Of a stretch of 64,000 bases of DNA, positions 34,024 to 49,100 are shown one piece after another; within the stretch, counting starts at the first letter, position 1, and every line of letters starts with the position of its first letter. The stretch is from contig CM046847.1 of the NCBI GenBank assembly GCA_025618425.1, forward strand, positions 17,381,766 through 17,445,765, given 5' to 3'. The translations under genes and the position numbers were made by a program. The notes under the pieces were generated by a model. That model was not told where the DNA came from. It made no database searches and was given only the letters and a program-made list of their open reading frames with translations. Source of the stretch: Heliocidaris tuberculata. Lineage: Eukaryota > Echinodermata > Echinoidea > Camarodonta > Echinometridae.

Positions 34024-34468
34024 CAGTAGAGGCGCACGGCCAATATTGGAGACTGTTTCCTATTTGGGAGACTGTCTCCCATATTGGAGACTTCGCTTAC
34101 AATAGGACAAAAGAAACAACACCAAAAAAGGCATTTTCTCTCAGCCAAATTTTTGCCTCACTGAGGTTAGAAGCCCATTTTGTTTAGTGTGTGCATCATA
34201 ACAAAAAATGTTATGACAACAAAAGTAGACGGTGAATTTTTAAAGTAGACAGTCAAAAGGGGTAATTTTTCATGAGGAATCTGCTTATCACATTTTCAAT
34301 TTGAGCTGAGGTAATCCTTTGCATCAAATGTAAACAAAGAAAATTGGTCTCCTAAATGTGAGATTGTCTCCCAAATAGGCTACCACAAATGTTGAAAAAA
34401 ATATCCGACTGTGGAGACAGCCTTCCAAATAGGAAACAGTCGTCAATATTGGCCATGCACCTCTACTG
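34024..34468. mobile_element. Miniature element with CAGTAGAGG ends
   Basis: Terminal inverted repeats of about 45 bp: CAGTAGAGGCGCACGGCCAA left, mirrored as TTGGCCATGCACCTCTACTG right. CCTGT flanks both ends. Many GGAGACTGT/ACAGTCTCC words inside. Confidence 0.78.
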
Positions 34469-35322
34469 CCTGTTCACCCGCTAGTTAGATCTAGAGATCT
34501 ACATTTGATCATGATAACAGATCTAACTTAGATTTAGACCTAGGTCTACTAATTTTTAAGAAAAATAGGAATAAGATTTTATTCAAAATTTTGTAGCCCA
34601 AAATAATGTAATTTTATTTCATGATTATTATTTTTAAAAACAATGTAAAAATTCGCATTTGTGGAGCTAAATCAAAATAGATTTAGATCTATGATAGCAT
34701 ATGGAAGAATTTGAAAATGCAAAAATGCTTGCGGGAAAAAAAACACTGATCAAAACTTTGTCAAATTGAAGATGTAGTTAACTAGGGCACGGATGGGCCT
34801 ATAAGTATGACTGCACTCATCACAGTCAGTGTACAGTACACTAGCCCACACCAAGTAATAGTGATTGTATTGACCACTAAGAACGAATAATGAAAATAAT
34901 ACTACATATTTTCTATCGCATGTACTACGTATGGGGGAAAAAGAAGAAAAATATTTTAAATAGACTCTAGGTCTACTTCCTTTCAAATTCAGCTTTAAAA
35001 AATCTCAATCTTACCTTAAATGGCCATTAGGAAGAACTTCTGATATTTCCAGCAAAATCCAAAGTCAAATTCATGTCCAAAACCGAAGAAATCCCGCAAA
35101 TTTTTCCGCCATTGCATGTTGTTTTTATTCCTCTGATGGTTGCACTAAACTCGGCCCATAAGATTTTTGTCCACAAAGAAACTCAGTATCGTGCACATGG
35201 AAAATCAGAACTTTTACATTATGTGCGCGCGAAAGGACCGGATGTTTTGAAGACCGCATTTATTTTCCGAGATTTAGCATTGGCAGTGACCAAAAACTGT
35301 ACACAATGACTCCGATATGTAT
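34469..35322. other. Unassigned sequence in the unique region
   Basis: AT-rich, with repeated AGATCTA/TAGATCT words at 34485-34700. No recognised gene. On the minus strand there is a consensus-like donor (TTTAAG/GTAAGA near 35013) downstream of an ATGGCGG near 35115, but the frame stops after 13 codons. Confidence 0.4.
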
Positions 35323-35696
35323 ACCACTTCGCCAGAACTGACAGTAAATTACGGATATTAATTTTGGAATTATCTTTTCCAACATCGGTGAGTTGAATTT
35401 ATTGCATTTCATGGATATGTTGGTGTCAGTATTTGTAAATTAAATGCTGATTTTGAGTGAATGTTGGTGACTTTTGTGCAGTGGTGTTTGAAAGTGTTGA
35501 AAACTTGAGATGTATGACTGTCCAAGAGTATACACACGAAGTGTAGTAATGCCGTTATTAGTGTTGGTTTCCTCATTCCCCGTCCATAGACTCAGCACTT
35601 TATTTTTGCGTGCTAACGAACGAGTGGTTTCCTCAACCACAATGTAGCTGATAATATAATATAATAATAATAATAATAATAATTATAGTAATAATA

Positions 35697-35728
<32 letters not shown>

Positions 35729-36125
35729 CACTTATACATGTAACAAGTTAGATCTACAAGCTTATCTGAAGATAAGCTTGTACTCCACAATAGCTTTAAC
35801 GGGTGAATAGGTTTCAATAGGTTTTGTGCACTTTACATGTACATGCTTATCTGAAGATAACCTTGTACTTTACAATAGCTTTAAGGGGTGAATAGGCTTT
35901 AAAGAAATACACCGCTTTGCCAGAACTGACAGCAAATTACGGATATTATTTTTGGAATTATCTTTTCCAACATCAGTGCATTGAATTTATTGTATTTCAT
36001 GGATATGTTGGTATCGGGTTTTTTTTTATTAAATGCCAATTTTGAGTGAATGTAGGTGACTTTTGCGCAGTGGTATTTGAAAGTTTTGAGGTGTATGACC
36101 ATCCGAGTGTGTGCACACGAAGTAT
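35323..36125. repeat. Two direct units of about 200 bp flanking a microsatellite, copy 2
   Basis: Units at about 35323-35545 and 35910-36125, both containing GCCAGAACTGACAG followed by TTGGAATTATCTTTTCCAAC. This is the copy 2 counterpart of 1-765, and here the left unit is seen whole. Confidence 0.75.
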
Positions 36126-36463
36126 AGAGAAGTTGCTATGTGTGCACTAGCCTATACTTCAGTAATTTTTTACAATAGGTTATGTGTGGATTATAGAGGG
36201 AATCCATAGGGTGGGTTATACATGAGGAAAGACAAGATGAGCTTTAGCTTTTAAAGGCTGTTAGTAAGGCCTATCGTGATTGAGGACACTACTCATTCTT
36301 TTGCATGAATGCTCACACACTTGCAGTCTTGCATGAAGGGCAGGGTTGACTAGCCTAGCTATGGAAAGAAGACACCTGCCAATGCATTTGACAAAATGTT
36401 CTGAGTGAATGATGGTTTCCTATTTAATGATAATGCCTAATAATCTTCATCTTGGAAACCCTG

Positions 36464-36645
36464 AACTTTAAATTGTATCTTCTTTCTTCATTTCTTCTTC
36501 TTCATCTCCTTTTCCTTCTTCTAGTAAAAGTTCTACTTCTCCTTCTCCTCCATCTCCACCCTCCTCCCCCACCCCCTCCCCCTTCTCCTCCATTCTCCTC
36601 CCTTCTCCCTCTTCTCCTTCTCCTTCTTTTCCTCTTCCTTTATTT
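36464..36645. repeat. Polypyrimidine tract, copy 2
   Basis: Counterpart of 1105-1300, shortened inside the CCT run. A C-run/A-run lies at about 36843-36877. Confidence 0.85.
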
Positions 36646-37150
36646 CAGTTTAAGAGAAAAATATTTGTATAAACTTCCTGCTTGTGGGTGGGGGGCAGAT
36701 CTCTTAAAATCTTAGGGTGGTATCTGCAGAAAAAAAAAATTGTTTATTTTGGTACTGAAGATTATTAATGCTGTCTAAAGATCTCTGCTTGACAGTGCTG
36801 TCTTATAAGTGAATTCAGCACAAGTTAAAACTCTCCTCTTCACCCCCCCCCCCCCCCCCAAAAAAAAAAAAAAAAATTCTTACCCAAATCCAAATAGAGT
36901 GTGGGCCTTTTCTAAATTCTTGTATGATATTTATTTTTCATGGGAAGACATTAATGTGTAACCCAAATTTAACCCTGGATATGAAGACTTTTACATTTAA
37001 TCTGTAGGCCTATGCTTTTGATGTGTGCAAATTTTTTTCTAAAAGGCATATTTTTGTACAAATTTTAAATCCATCATTCCAAAATTCATCAATATGTTTT
37101 CCTTGACTTCGTTACACGTTTTAAAATTTTATATCATGACTATCTTTTAG

Positions 37151-40100
37151 AAAAAATTTAACGCTGGCAGGGGAAAGAAGCTGAGTAACATCAAGCGAGC
37201 CAACATAGGAACCAACAAACGTCTCAAGGAACGCCGTACCCAGATCAGATCCTCACAGGAATCCCGCTCCAAACCAGGAGGATTCTCAAAGAATGAAAAG
37301 CAACATGGGAAGCCAAAGAAGGCCATGTTTGCTTTTGCTGCTGCACAAAAGGCAGGATATTTTACAAATAAGAGGTGAGAGTGCTTTTTAGAAAAAGACA
37401 GATGTCTGCAAATTCAAGTAATAATGAAGAGTTTCGGTAAGCCATCAAAAACCTTTCATCAGGTTTCTTCGATTTTTGTTAATAAATAGCAAGGTACTGG
37501 CAATACTAAGACACTGAAGATTTCACCTCCTAAAGTTTAATATTAAAAAAATAAGAGGCAAAAACTAAGTTATATGCCGGGTCAGGCACTTAAACTCCCA
37601 ACAAAGGCAGCATGTGCTATACACTATACACACACGTGTAAAACCACTGAGTAGCTACACACAGTGACACAGATGTTGTCTCTATGCGAAGCCCCAAGAT
37701 TGCAGTGCAGGGAGCCGTCGGGGTGGAAAGGTCCTAGCATATGGCAGTGATCAAGCATTCCTTAGAGATATTTACGCTGAAATTTACCAGAAATCATAGA
37801 TGGAATACCAAATGCTCTCTTACAAACATCTTTTGATACAAGGAGAACAACATGAGACTCTATTTAACACGTTTCTTTCCAGTTTCCTTTTTGCTACCAA
37901 TACTGTACATGATCTTTAAAGCATTTAGATATTGAGGTTTTCATTCAGTTTCAAATTAGTTTATATGCACTCTATTATAGTGACTTGTTCATGATGACAA
38001 AGTCAGTTAAATTAATTTTTCCCTATTTTTAGTGGTACTCTTTTAATTTAAACATTCAATCTTAGGAAAGTCACTGGCCCAAAAAACTTCAAGCTAAACT
38101 GTTGAATAAGTTTTAACTGATGACTAATTTCAGTCACTTTTTCACAATTTTTCATAAATCACACTGTAATTGAATTTCTTTATTCCAATTGTGGCATTTT
38201 CTTGTTTTTCCCGTATGTATTCTCTCAAAATTTTTGATTTCATCATCTTGCATTTTAGAATCAACTATCAATCCAAACCATCAGATGTTGAGGAGGAGAA
38301 GGAGACAAGAAGAAGGAGTGATGGAGAGGATGAAGATGAAGATTTAATAGATGAAGATATGGAGGAGGAAGACTTGGAATACATTCAGTCTCTTGGGGGG
38401 AAATCTGCCTTCCTTTCAAATATTGAAGATAGGTGAGCCCCAGAATAGAATATTTCTTTGAAATGCCAGCCCAATAATAGCATGCAAATATTTTGTTCCT
38501 TGAATAGCTAAATATTCATACCTTCAAGGTTAGAACATGATCAAGAAAAGCAACTTTCATTTTGTTTTGAATTAATTTGTCTTCTCATTGCAATGTACAG
38601 AGCATAATTTGCTTTTATTCCACCAGTAAAAGCTTGTTTTAGGAACGTTCCACATTTCTTTGATATTTTTTTTGGTAACTTTCACCACTATAACCACTTT
38701 AACAAGAATATTGTCACAGCCCCAAGTTTACTTGCATGTAATTCGATGGCAGCACAAACATTTATAGCTAAATCTCGTACCTCTAAAACAAAGAAAAAGA
38801 TTGGTAATCATTCCCAATATAACAAGCAAGCAAATTTTACTGCTGGAGAATCTGAACACACACAAGCAAATAGATACGAGATATCCGGGCATTTGGTCGG
38901 TCGCAGACGATCACGATGCGAAACGGGGTGCATCTTTTTATTTGTATCACAAAAAGCGCAGGGAGAGTCTTTTTATTTGTATCACAGTGCTGGGAGCATC
39001 TTTTTATTCACATCACACCACAGGGAGACCCACCCCCAAAGTATGAATTAGACTTTTTTTCATACCATGATTGTGCGCTATGCTGATAGTACAGGCACAG
39101 TCCCGATATTCAATGCCGAAGTGTGATGGATTTAACTCTTAGTTGGTAACTTAAAAAATAATTCGGCCCCAACGGCCTTGTTATATCGAGTTTCCGCTGT
39201 AATAACAGACTGCAGTTGAAAAGTGTTAAGGTTGAGGTAAATCTATGTATGTATACAACAAAATCATATCATATAGTGTTAATGTTTTTAGTTTTAGTTT
39301 TAGCCTGCTCCTTGTTTAGCTAGTGCTTGTTCCCTCTTTTCTTGTGCATGAATATTCCTGATAATGCCTGTAATTATTCACGTCTCAGCGTGACAGAAGC
39401 CTCCAAGTCCCGCAAAGGAAAGAGACAGGAAAGAGAGAACAAGATAGCATCTTATGAGGAGCAACCGCGTATGATGAAGAACCAGGGAGGACAGCAGGCT
39501 GCCAACATGAAGCCACTTCTACCTATCAAACATGCAGGAGGTCTGGAGTACAGATGGATGGAGAAAGAGAAGAAGAATGAAATGGAAGAGACGGAGGAAG
39601 GGGAGGAAGAGGAGGAGATTGAAATGGAGCAAGGTGAGAAACAGATAGATTTTAAATGGAGCAGAATGAGATTTGGAAAAAAAATTCTTCCTGTGCTGCC
39701 TCTGTTTGATGAATGTATTAAAAAAGCTTCTTTTTTTTTAAGGGAATTCAACACTAAATTTTAATTGCTTTGAGAAATTGTCTACTATTTCAATTGAAAT
39801 TAGATTCTATAATTGGAGATCACAAATAATAGTTTTCATTCTGACCCCAATATATTTTTTTGCTATAAACAAGGCATTTATTTATGTCTTCATATGAACA
39901 AAGGTTGTTTTTTTTAATGAAATCCAATAATGGGTATTTTCTCTGTTTTTATGCATTCTGATTTAAATGTGCAAGAGGAAAAATGAAAAGCAATACATAA
40001 TACCAGCATCTATAATTTGGTTATTCATCATACTTTAACACATGACAGACTTGAAATAGGTAAAATATTGATTTTGTTGTTATGGCTACTTGATACATCT

Positions 40101-43100
40101 TTCAGAGGAAGAAGAAGCCAAGCTACCAGCCATCAGCACCATTCAGATATTTGCAGAACGGCAGGAGAAGCTGAATCAGAAGAAACAACGTATTGCAACA
40201 TTGGCCAGCTCAGTTGTTGAGGACCCTGAGAAAAATGTAAGTGTGTATGACTTCGGTTTCAGTTAAGTCTGTGGTATTGATTTTTCAGGTTGGTTTAAAT
40301 AAGGCTATTAGTAAAGAATGCAATGGCTGTTAACTAGACAGATTTGAGTCTCAAAGTTTTACCATGGGCATGAAACAGATTTTTTTGTAATTCATTGAAT
40401 ATTTACTCAAAGATTACTCAACAGACAGTCTTAGTATTTGTATTCACTCTAAATCTATGTTCCCTTGTTTGTAACTGTGTGTCTGGACAAGAGATAGAGC
40501 AGTGTAGTTAATTATCGATATAAAATGAAGATGAAGCCTCTGTTCTCAACAGTGTTTTTATGTTGCCAAAGAAGCTCCCATGGAAAAACTTCACCTGTCC
40601 AAACAGCAAAATGAAAAGAACTTGTATTTGTGTTAAAGCTTGATCTAGCCTCATGCAAATTCACTTCTCAAGGTATAATGCATGAATGCACCCCTGTAAA
40701 CCAATGTTTATCTTCCCTTCCCTCTCAGGTTAACAAACTTAAGGATCTGCGGATTGTTCTGGAGGAGAGAGATCCAAGCATCATGGTGACCACCAGGAAG
40801 CTGGCTATGGTATCACTTGGTGAGGTCTTCAAGGACATTGCTCCTGGTTACAGGATTAGGGAATGGGGAGATAAGGCCAAATCATCACAGCCACAGGTAT
40901 TCTCACTCAATCTTAATTGGACCTAGAGTCCTAGACCTGATTTAGTTTTGCACATGTATGCATGTACATGCCCCAAACTAATGAATATATTTCTGTGTGA
41001 ACATAGTGAATCAAATAGTGCTGCTGCTGCCGAGGAGGAGGAGGAGGAGGAGGATGAAGATGATGATGATATGAAAATTATGACAGTGTACGATTTTCAG
41101 CAGGCAGCTTTCCTTGGCACAACCAGAGTGATTAGCAAAACACTTTGATGATAAACAATGTAAAGTTGTACAGGATAGCATTTAGTGCTTATTGTGAAAT
41201 CATAGTCCTTCCATGTTACACAGACATGATCTTATTTTTCGGAATGACAATAGTGATGACAATATTAATGATATTATAATTGTTTTGCATTGAGCACTTT
41301 TCTCTGCATAAGTAACTAATCAAAGCTCTTGTCGAAATGTGACTCTTATCCAAGCACTAAAATTCAATTACAGTACCTTTGTTGGTTCTGAAATATATTA
41401 GCAACCTTCATACGGGACTTGCGGTTTCGAAACTTTAAGTTAGCGAAACTTTAAGTTAACGAAACCACAACTCCCTAACCGCAACGAGGGTTCACACGAG
41501 CCCGAAACAACGAGCTGAAACTACAAGCCGAGTGATTGTTGTGGTTAACCCTGGAAGTAGATACTACCGATTGTGTGTACATACAGATCCTGTGTTCATA
41601 ATTCGCGCGAAGTGTATGACCGGAAGTTTAACATGAACAGAGAGGTCATCCTTAACCACAAGCTTGCGAAACTTAAAGTTTATTCCGTTCACATGGGCCA
41701 AAACTACGACGGAGGACCCCCCGCTGCTTGTGGTTTCGGCCTTAACTACGAGCTCGCTTGTGGTTCTAGAACTACGGGTAAACTTAAAGTTTCAAAACTA
41801 CAAGTCCGTTCATACGGTCTGAAACTACAAGATAACTAAAAGTTAACTTAAAGTTTTGAAACTACCAGCGAAACTGAAAGTTTATCTCCCATCGTGTGAA
41901 TGTAACTATTAACTCGCTTGTCATTCTTCTGTTTTACAGCTCAGTAAGGAGGTTCAAGTGAAGAGAGAGTTTGAAGAAGGTTTGGTTACAAACTATCGGC
42001 TGTATCTGGAGTTCCTTGAGAAGACTATCAAAGGTAATACTACTTGTATCTGAAGAGTAGTGAAATACTACCTTGTACATCGCAAATACACACTGTTATG
42101 TCATCATCAGATACATGTAACTGGCTTTATATCACTTTTTCGTCTTTCTTTTTTGTCTTATCAATAAACCATGGAAAAGTTTACTTAGGAAATGCATGAA
42201 AGCTTTGAGGAAATATCATGTAGGTGAGTCCTTAAAAGTGTTTCTGGATACATTTTATGCACTTGACTATTCCCCTATGCAAACCAAAAAAAGTCATCTA
42301 AATTTACTGATTGTATTTAAATTCATGGATGTGTAATGCTCAGACCACTGTTAATTGACAGTCTAATTCATGTATTATATATATGTGATAGTATCTCTCT
42401 GGGTGGACACCTCCTTGCATATCCACTAGTTGTTGCTTTGTCAGGCAATCATCTGCATGATCTTTGCCAGGATGTGATACATTTGGTTTTCATACCAAGG
42501 TGGAAGTATTTCAGAAAGAAATGCCGAGGTATATTCTCCCAGACACTGGTGAAAAATATGTAAGTTCATATATTAAATCAGCAAAAATGCTTAGGTCCTC
42601 GCAGAATACCGTTACTATTAATAACCATTCTATTTTGACAGAGGTCCACAAGACGAAGGCTGAGCTGAAGAAGGCTAAGGAGAAGGAAGCACAGAGGACG
42701 AAACCCAGAGTAGTGCTTCCAGATCAAGCTAAGCTCAGTCTGGCTGAGACGGCTACCAAGTGCCTCTGTTCTCTACTCAATGCCTTACCTCACTTTAACT
42801 ACAGGACAAACATCATCTCAGTGGTGGCCAACATGATGACCAGCAAACATGACAAGGTAGAGGATGAGCAAGATGATGACAATGATAGCAGTCAGTGGTG
42901 GTGGCAGATAATTAAGATGATAATTTGAAAGAAGATGATGAAGATAGCAATTATGATAGTAGTGCAGATGGTGGTCTTGGTGGTGCAGATGGTGGTCTTG
43001 GTGGTGCAGATGGTGGTGGTAGTGGTGATGGTGATGATAGTGATTTTGATGATAATGATGATGATTATGATGTTTATGATGGTGGTGGTGATGATGATGA

Positions 43101-46100
43101 TGATTATGATGATGGTGATGATAATGATGGTGGTCTTGGTGGTGCAGATGGTGGTGGTAGCGGTGATGGCAATGATGGTGATTTTGATGATAATGATGAT
43201 GATTATGATGATGTTTATGATGGTGGTGGTGATGATGATAATGATGATGATTATGATGATGGTGGTGGTGGTGATGATGATGATGATGATTATGATGATG
43301 TTGATGATGGTGATGATGATAATGATGGTGGTCTTGGTGGTGCAGATGGTGGTAGTAGCGGTGATGGCAATGATGATGATGGTGATTATGATGATAATGA
43401 TGATGAATATGATGATGTTGATGATGGTGCTGGTGATGATGATAATGATGATGAATATGATGATGTTGATTATGGTGGTGGTGATGATGATTGTAATGTT
43501 GTGGGTGGTGGTATTGAAGATGATGATTATGATGTTGATGATAAGAAGGATGTTAATATGATTTCAAACATGAAAACATTCATGATACACCTGGAAATGT
43601 TTCTTGTATTTTGCTTACTGAATGTTATGCATAATACCTTTAGCAGAAGTTTGGAGATGTAGTTCTAATGGCAGATATATGACACTCCATTAAAGGAATC
43701 ATTATATATATATATAAATACAGCTGCCAACCATTCTTATTTTAGATGAATAATTGCATTTGTTAGCCTTCAAACTGAAAAAGTAATGTTATAAACTAAA
43801 GATAACTCTATTTTTCTGAAAACTTCTGTGTGAGAGCATACAAAATACTCTGTATCCCTAGTTTTCCCTGTAGAGATTCCTATCCGTTTGCCATTGAAGG
43901 TTGGTAGGTATGAGTGAAAAGGAATTTAGAAAGCACACTTCAATTTGGACTAGATATCCAATACATGATCATGTTTTCTGATTTTGTTGGTCTTACAGAT
44001 TGCAAACACTTGTTGCCAATGCATGAAGCAAGTTTTCAGAAGAGACACAACAGGAGATGCCTCCCTTGAAGCTGTTCGTTTCATCAGTCGCATTGCCAGA
44101 AATAATGGATACCAAGTGTCCCCTGAGGTATGAGAAAGGCCCAAAGTTGTTGTTTTTCCTGTCCTGTTATTTTTTAAGATTGTCATAGGTTTTCCAGCAG
44201 ATAGATTTTTTGTCATATAGCACAAATCATGAAGACAGTGAGACTCAGTAGAGAGGCTGAATGATGTTCTTGATATCATAGTACTTAAAAAGGGATGGAT
44301 GTAATTTTCAAAATGTTCACAATGCCTGTATCATCATCTGTTATTTCAACATTTAAAATGGATTGGTTATTGGTTTTCATGTAGACGAATCTATGTATGG
44401 CATTATAGCAGTCATGCAAGAAAATCATTGCACATGGGCATTGTTCTGTGCTGTACACACAAAGCTTCTTTTCAGTATATTTCAAAAGGGTTTTCAGCAA
44501 TGTCTGTATTACTGTAAACCTTATTTATGAATGTTTCAATTTCAGTTTCAATACTTTGGTCCTCACAAACCCTGTGGTTTGCTGCAATCTTAGCACCTTT
44601 TGTTTTGACAAGTTGAAAAGAATTCTAGTCAGAAGGCTGCACACAAATCCTTTTTTAGCCTCTCTCATGGGTGTGTCAAAGTAGCAAATCTTTCTTTTTC
44701 TTTCATTAGGTCCTGAACACCTTCTTATCTCTGAGGATCAAAGAGGTCAAGACAGGTCACACAGCAGAAGAGAACAGGAAGAAGATGCTACAGGAAAGGA
44801 AGGAGAAATTCAAGCGTTACTCTCGCAATCAAAAACGGGTGTGTTAATTGTTAAGGAATCATTCTCATAATGTTTTGTAGTGGTGGAGGTAGAAGACTAA
44901 ACCAATATTTAATCAAGTTTCAACAAAACTGATGAAATTAGAAAAGTGTCCTTACAACTATTCTAATTCATTTCCTTTGGATGGTACTGACGTGATACCT
45001 TGGTCCTATCGCTTATTACTACAGTTTATGTTTGAATTTTTGTTCCTTGCTGGTGATTTGAATAAAAAGATTTTGAAGATGGGATTCACTAAGAGTTGGA
45101 ATATTGCTGTGGAAGTTTTGTTACATTTTTTAAAGGCTATTTGTCTTGTGGGATTTTTTTTTAGAAATCCCAGTGATATAAACTAAAACAATTAATGGAG
45201 TTAACCAGTCCAGTGTAAGCATGCTAGTCTCTCTTGTACAATTTTTCTTTTCAGTATCACAAAAAGTTGGAGATTCTTGAGAAGGAGCTGCAAGCGACCG
45301 AGGCATCCGAGAACAAAAACAAGAAACTCAAATTGGTGAGCTTTATAGAAAGCGGAAAGTCCACCTCACGATGATTATCTCTCTATCTTTAATTTGTGGT
45401 TATACAGTGATGACAATAGTAAATTATTTATTTATGAATCCATGCTGAATTTGAATGAGTTCAGATATTAATAGAACTATCGTATCTCATGCTGTACTTC
45501 AAATGAAAAGTTCTAAGGTCTTGGATTCAAGCATCTTTTAATAGGAAAAAAAAAATGAAAAAAATATTGATTTGTTCTTAACTTGTACATTGAATGTAAG
45601 TAGCATTTTCCATACAAGGACAGAAACTAGACTTGTTTAGTTTGCCCTCATTGCCAGAAAATCTGTATCAGATGTATTTCTTTGTCACGTGAAGAATATT
45701 CAAGGGTAATGTTAATGTGAAAAGCTCACTTTAATATGACATCATCATTATGTTGCCAGTTTGATATGACATCATCATTATGTTGCCAGTTTGATATGAC
45801 ATCATCATTATATTGCCAGTTTAAATCCCTAGCTTTTACTACAGATCCTCTCTTTCATTCCCAACCTGCACAGATCTGTTTTAGCAATTTCTACCAAATA
45901 AACTTGGCTAATAGATAAAGTTGAGTTCTGATAAAACTATTTCATTTGGAAAGAAAAAAAAATATTGTATTGTGTGTTTTTGGAATCGTCAAAGAGCTGA
46001 GAAATTGATGAAATCTTGCATTGTGAAACATTGTGAAAAGCACTGCAAACAGATATAAATACCAGGGCTGATGGTGACAGGCCTGTTGTCAGCATTTATG

Positions 46101-49100
46101 TTGATAGAAGAAAGTGAGAGCTACATCAGCATAGTCTTTCTTTGTCAATATAATTTTTTTTACAGCATATCTTGTGGAAGTTTCAAAAATCCTATCCTTT
46201 TAACTACAAGTACTATTTTCTCCATCTCTTATATCAGCACACTGAGATTGTCCAGATTGTCTTTGCCACCTATTTCCGCATCCTGAAGAGAGCAAGCCAT
46301 TCTATCATGCTGCCTTCAGTGCTAGAAGGTCTAGCCAAATTTGCGCATCTCATCAATGTGGAATTCTTTGATGACCTCATCCAAGTTCTACACAGCCTTG
46401 TGGAAAGAGGGGTAAGAGAAAACTATATTATTTCTCATCTTTCTCTCTAATGCATGTAAGGTGAGATGTTATTTTTTGTCTTTGCCCTAAAAAGACTGCC
46501 CCCCCCCCATTATCTCATCCATAGAGTGACCAATTGCTACAAATTTCGCACATAGTTCCAAAATTATATCAAGACTAAGATCACAGTGTTCATTTACTTA
46601 TAAACTGCCATTTTTATGATTAATCATTATTTCCAAAGTGGCAAGCTATGTCTTTCGAGGGTTTTTTTTTTTTCCTTACATGTTTTCATTCATATTCCTT
46701 CATTTATTAATTATGCCATCTCTAAAACCAGAAAATTGTATGTGATTTTCTTCCCTTAAATCATTTTTCGTTCAAATCCTTTTCTTGCTCCAACACCTTT
46801 AGGATCTGAAGTACAGAGAGTCTCTCCACTGTACACTGACTGCATTCCATATACTCTCAGGCCAGGGAGATGTACTCAACATAGATCCCAGTCATTTCTA
46901 CTCTCATCTTTATGTCACACTACCACTGGTCCATGCAGGTATGTGATCCTGTGCAAGGTTCCTTTTAGTTGGATGAAGTGGGTAATGAGACTAGGTAATG
47001 TTATGGGTATTAGCTATCCAATGGAACTAGGTTATGATCAGAGCTGCCAACCTGTCCCTTAAAAAAGGGGATTATTTAGTTTTTAAAAACATTTTTTTGG
47101 GCGGGAGGATGATTTTTCAGTGCTATAGTGCAATATGGCATGTTTTCCTAAATAACCTGCTTTAACAACCACTTTTAATTCACGACCATCTTGCTTCTAA
47201 CTCAGTCCGAAACAGTTGTTCTCTTTCAAATGGATATATATACATGTGGAAAATCTCACCTAATCATTCTGGTTAGAAGCTGCTGCTTTCTTGCACTTCT
47301 TCAGGAGCTTGTCTGGGAAGTTTCTTTGATAACACAAGATCTTTCTTGCTTGACTTTGAACATTGTGGGTGAGGAAGTCCAATAGTGTTTTGTAAGCTTA
47401 GACTTGGTCTATAGTCAGTGGAGTTCTTCCTTACAGGACTGAAAAGCCTTTCATCATCTGCCTTTCTGTGAGGTACAGAGAGAATGGCTAGCATAATTTT
47501 GGCCAGATTGGCATACTTCATCTGTCCATTTGTTTGGTCCTTTAAACATGCTATTTCTCCCCACACTTCATCTGCTCTCCCTGTCAGCTGACCCTGATTG
47601 GACAATGATTCAATTTGATATTTTGCAAATTCAAATTCAAGACAGTCTAATATGTCCTCCATGTAATAGAACTTGTAGGAAAAGTATCCAACAGAGGAGA
47701 AAGTACCTCCTAACTGCTGCATGGATTTCCCTCTTTTGTTTAGCCGAGAAGTCAGAGCTTGCTAGAAATTCTCTCAATTTCTGTCCAACAATAAAGTCTT
47801 CATCTTCTCTTTCAACTTAATCTTTGCTTACCTTTGCTTCCTGACTCGGGGTTCTTGCGATAGCTGTTGTCTTTGTACATTGACAAGGAAAACGTGCAGC
47901 AATGTTGCTATTAGGGAACATAACCTTCACAAGATTGGTGAAATGGTCGGCTCCAGCAAATGCTATGTTGTGGTCAATTAAGTAGTTTGTCATCAGAGTT
48001 TCTACTCTTATCACTGACAAATCCACATTTCCTTTAATGAAAGTTGCAATTTTCGGTTTCTTCTCAATTGTACTGCATGTGTTTAAGTGCTTTATTGTCT
48101 TTAATTGTGTTTTTATTTGATTGCTCTCCCTGAGCCATGGTAAATTCAGCTCCAAACATTGTGCAACAAACATTAAAGTCGTCACATTTCAAAGCAATTA
48201 TACAACTCCACTTTGCTGTTTTTTCCCCCCAAAAATACATTAAAAACGTACTAGTTGGCAGCTCAGTATGATTTAAGTGACCCATCAGATGTGCCAAAAC
48301 TTAATCTTGTCTTAGAATAGTTAATTGTATCTGATTTGGAAGGGGTAAATCAGAAATACCTTGTACTTTGACATGAACAAATGAAGAGAGAGAGAGAGAG
48401 AGTGAACTATGCAAAAGAGAGATTTAAAGGGACATGACATTGTTTATACTTCGAGAGGCACTTTTGTTAGCCCAGGAAAAATTTAAAAGAGCTTCATGCC
48501 ATTCTGACCACACCATTTCTTTGGGAGAAATAAAGGCTCAACATATGAAGTGATAGAAAATCAGTATCATTCACTTATAACATTTCATGGGAAGTAGGCC
48601 AATTCTAGCCAAAGATTTACTGATAAAAAAACCAAGCATTCCTTCTTTGAACTATCATTTTATAATATAAATGTGGTTTCTGTAAATGACTTCATATCCT
48701 TATTGTTGAGGAGTGTACAGAGATGAAGAATTGTTTCATTTTGCGCTTATTTCTCCTGATGGTCACTCTGTCTGCTGTAGGTATAAGCAGTGATGATGCC
48801 AAGCTTGTGTGTGACTGCCTGGAAGTGATGATTAGCAGGAGACGCAAGCAGATCTCTATCCATAGAGTCATGGGCTTCCTCAAGAGACTGACAACGCTAG
48901 CGACCTTAGGACTCCCCAATGCTGCACTAGCTTATATGAGTGCCCTCAAAACATTCATGAAGGTATGTTCAACCCTGTCTGGTGGGTATGGTAGTGGTAA
49001 TAACAAACTCTCATTCTAACAAGGTAATTTTTGCAGGTCCTAATTCTTTGTATTTTATTGGGGGTTTTTTTAGCCTTGATATGACAACGTTTCAATATAA

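Noticed and set aside
35073..35309. 78-codon plus-strand frame and the ATGGCGG on the opposite strand near 35115
   Set aside because: Neither resembles a known protein; the minus-strand frame stops after 13 codons. Left as unassigned sequence.
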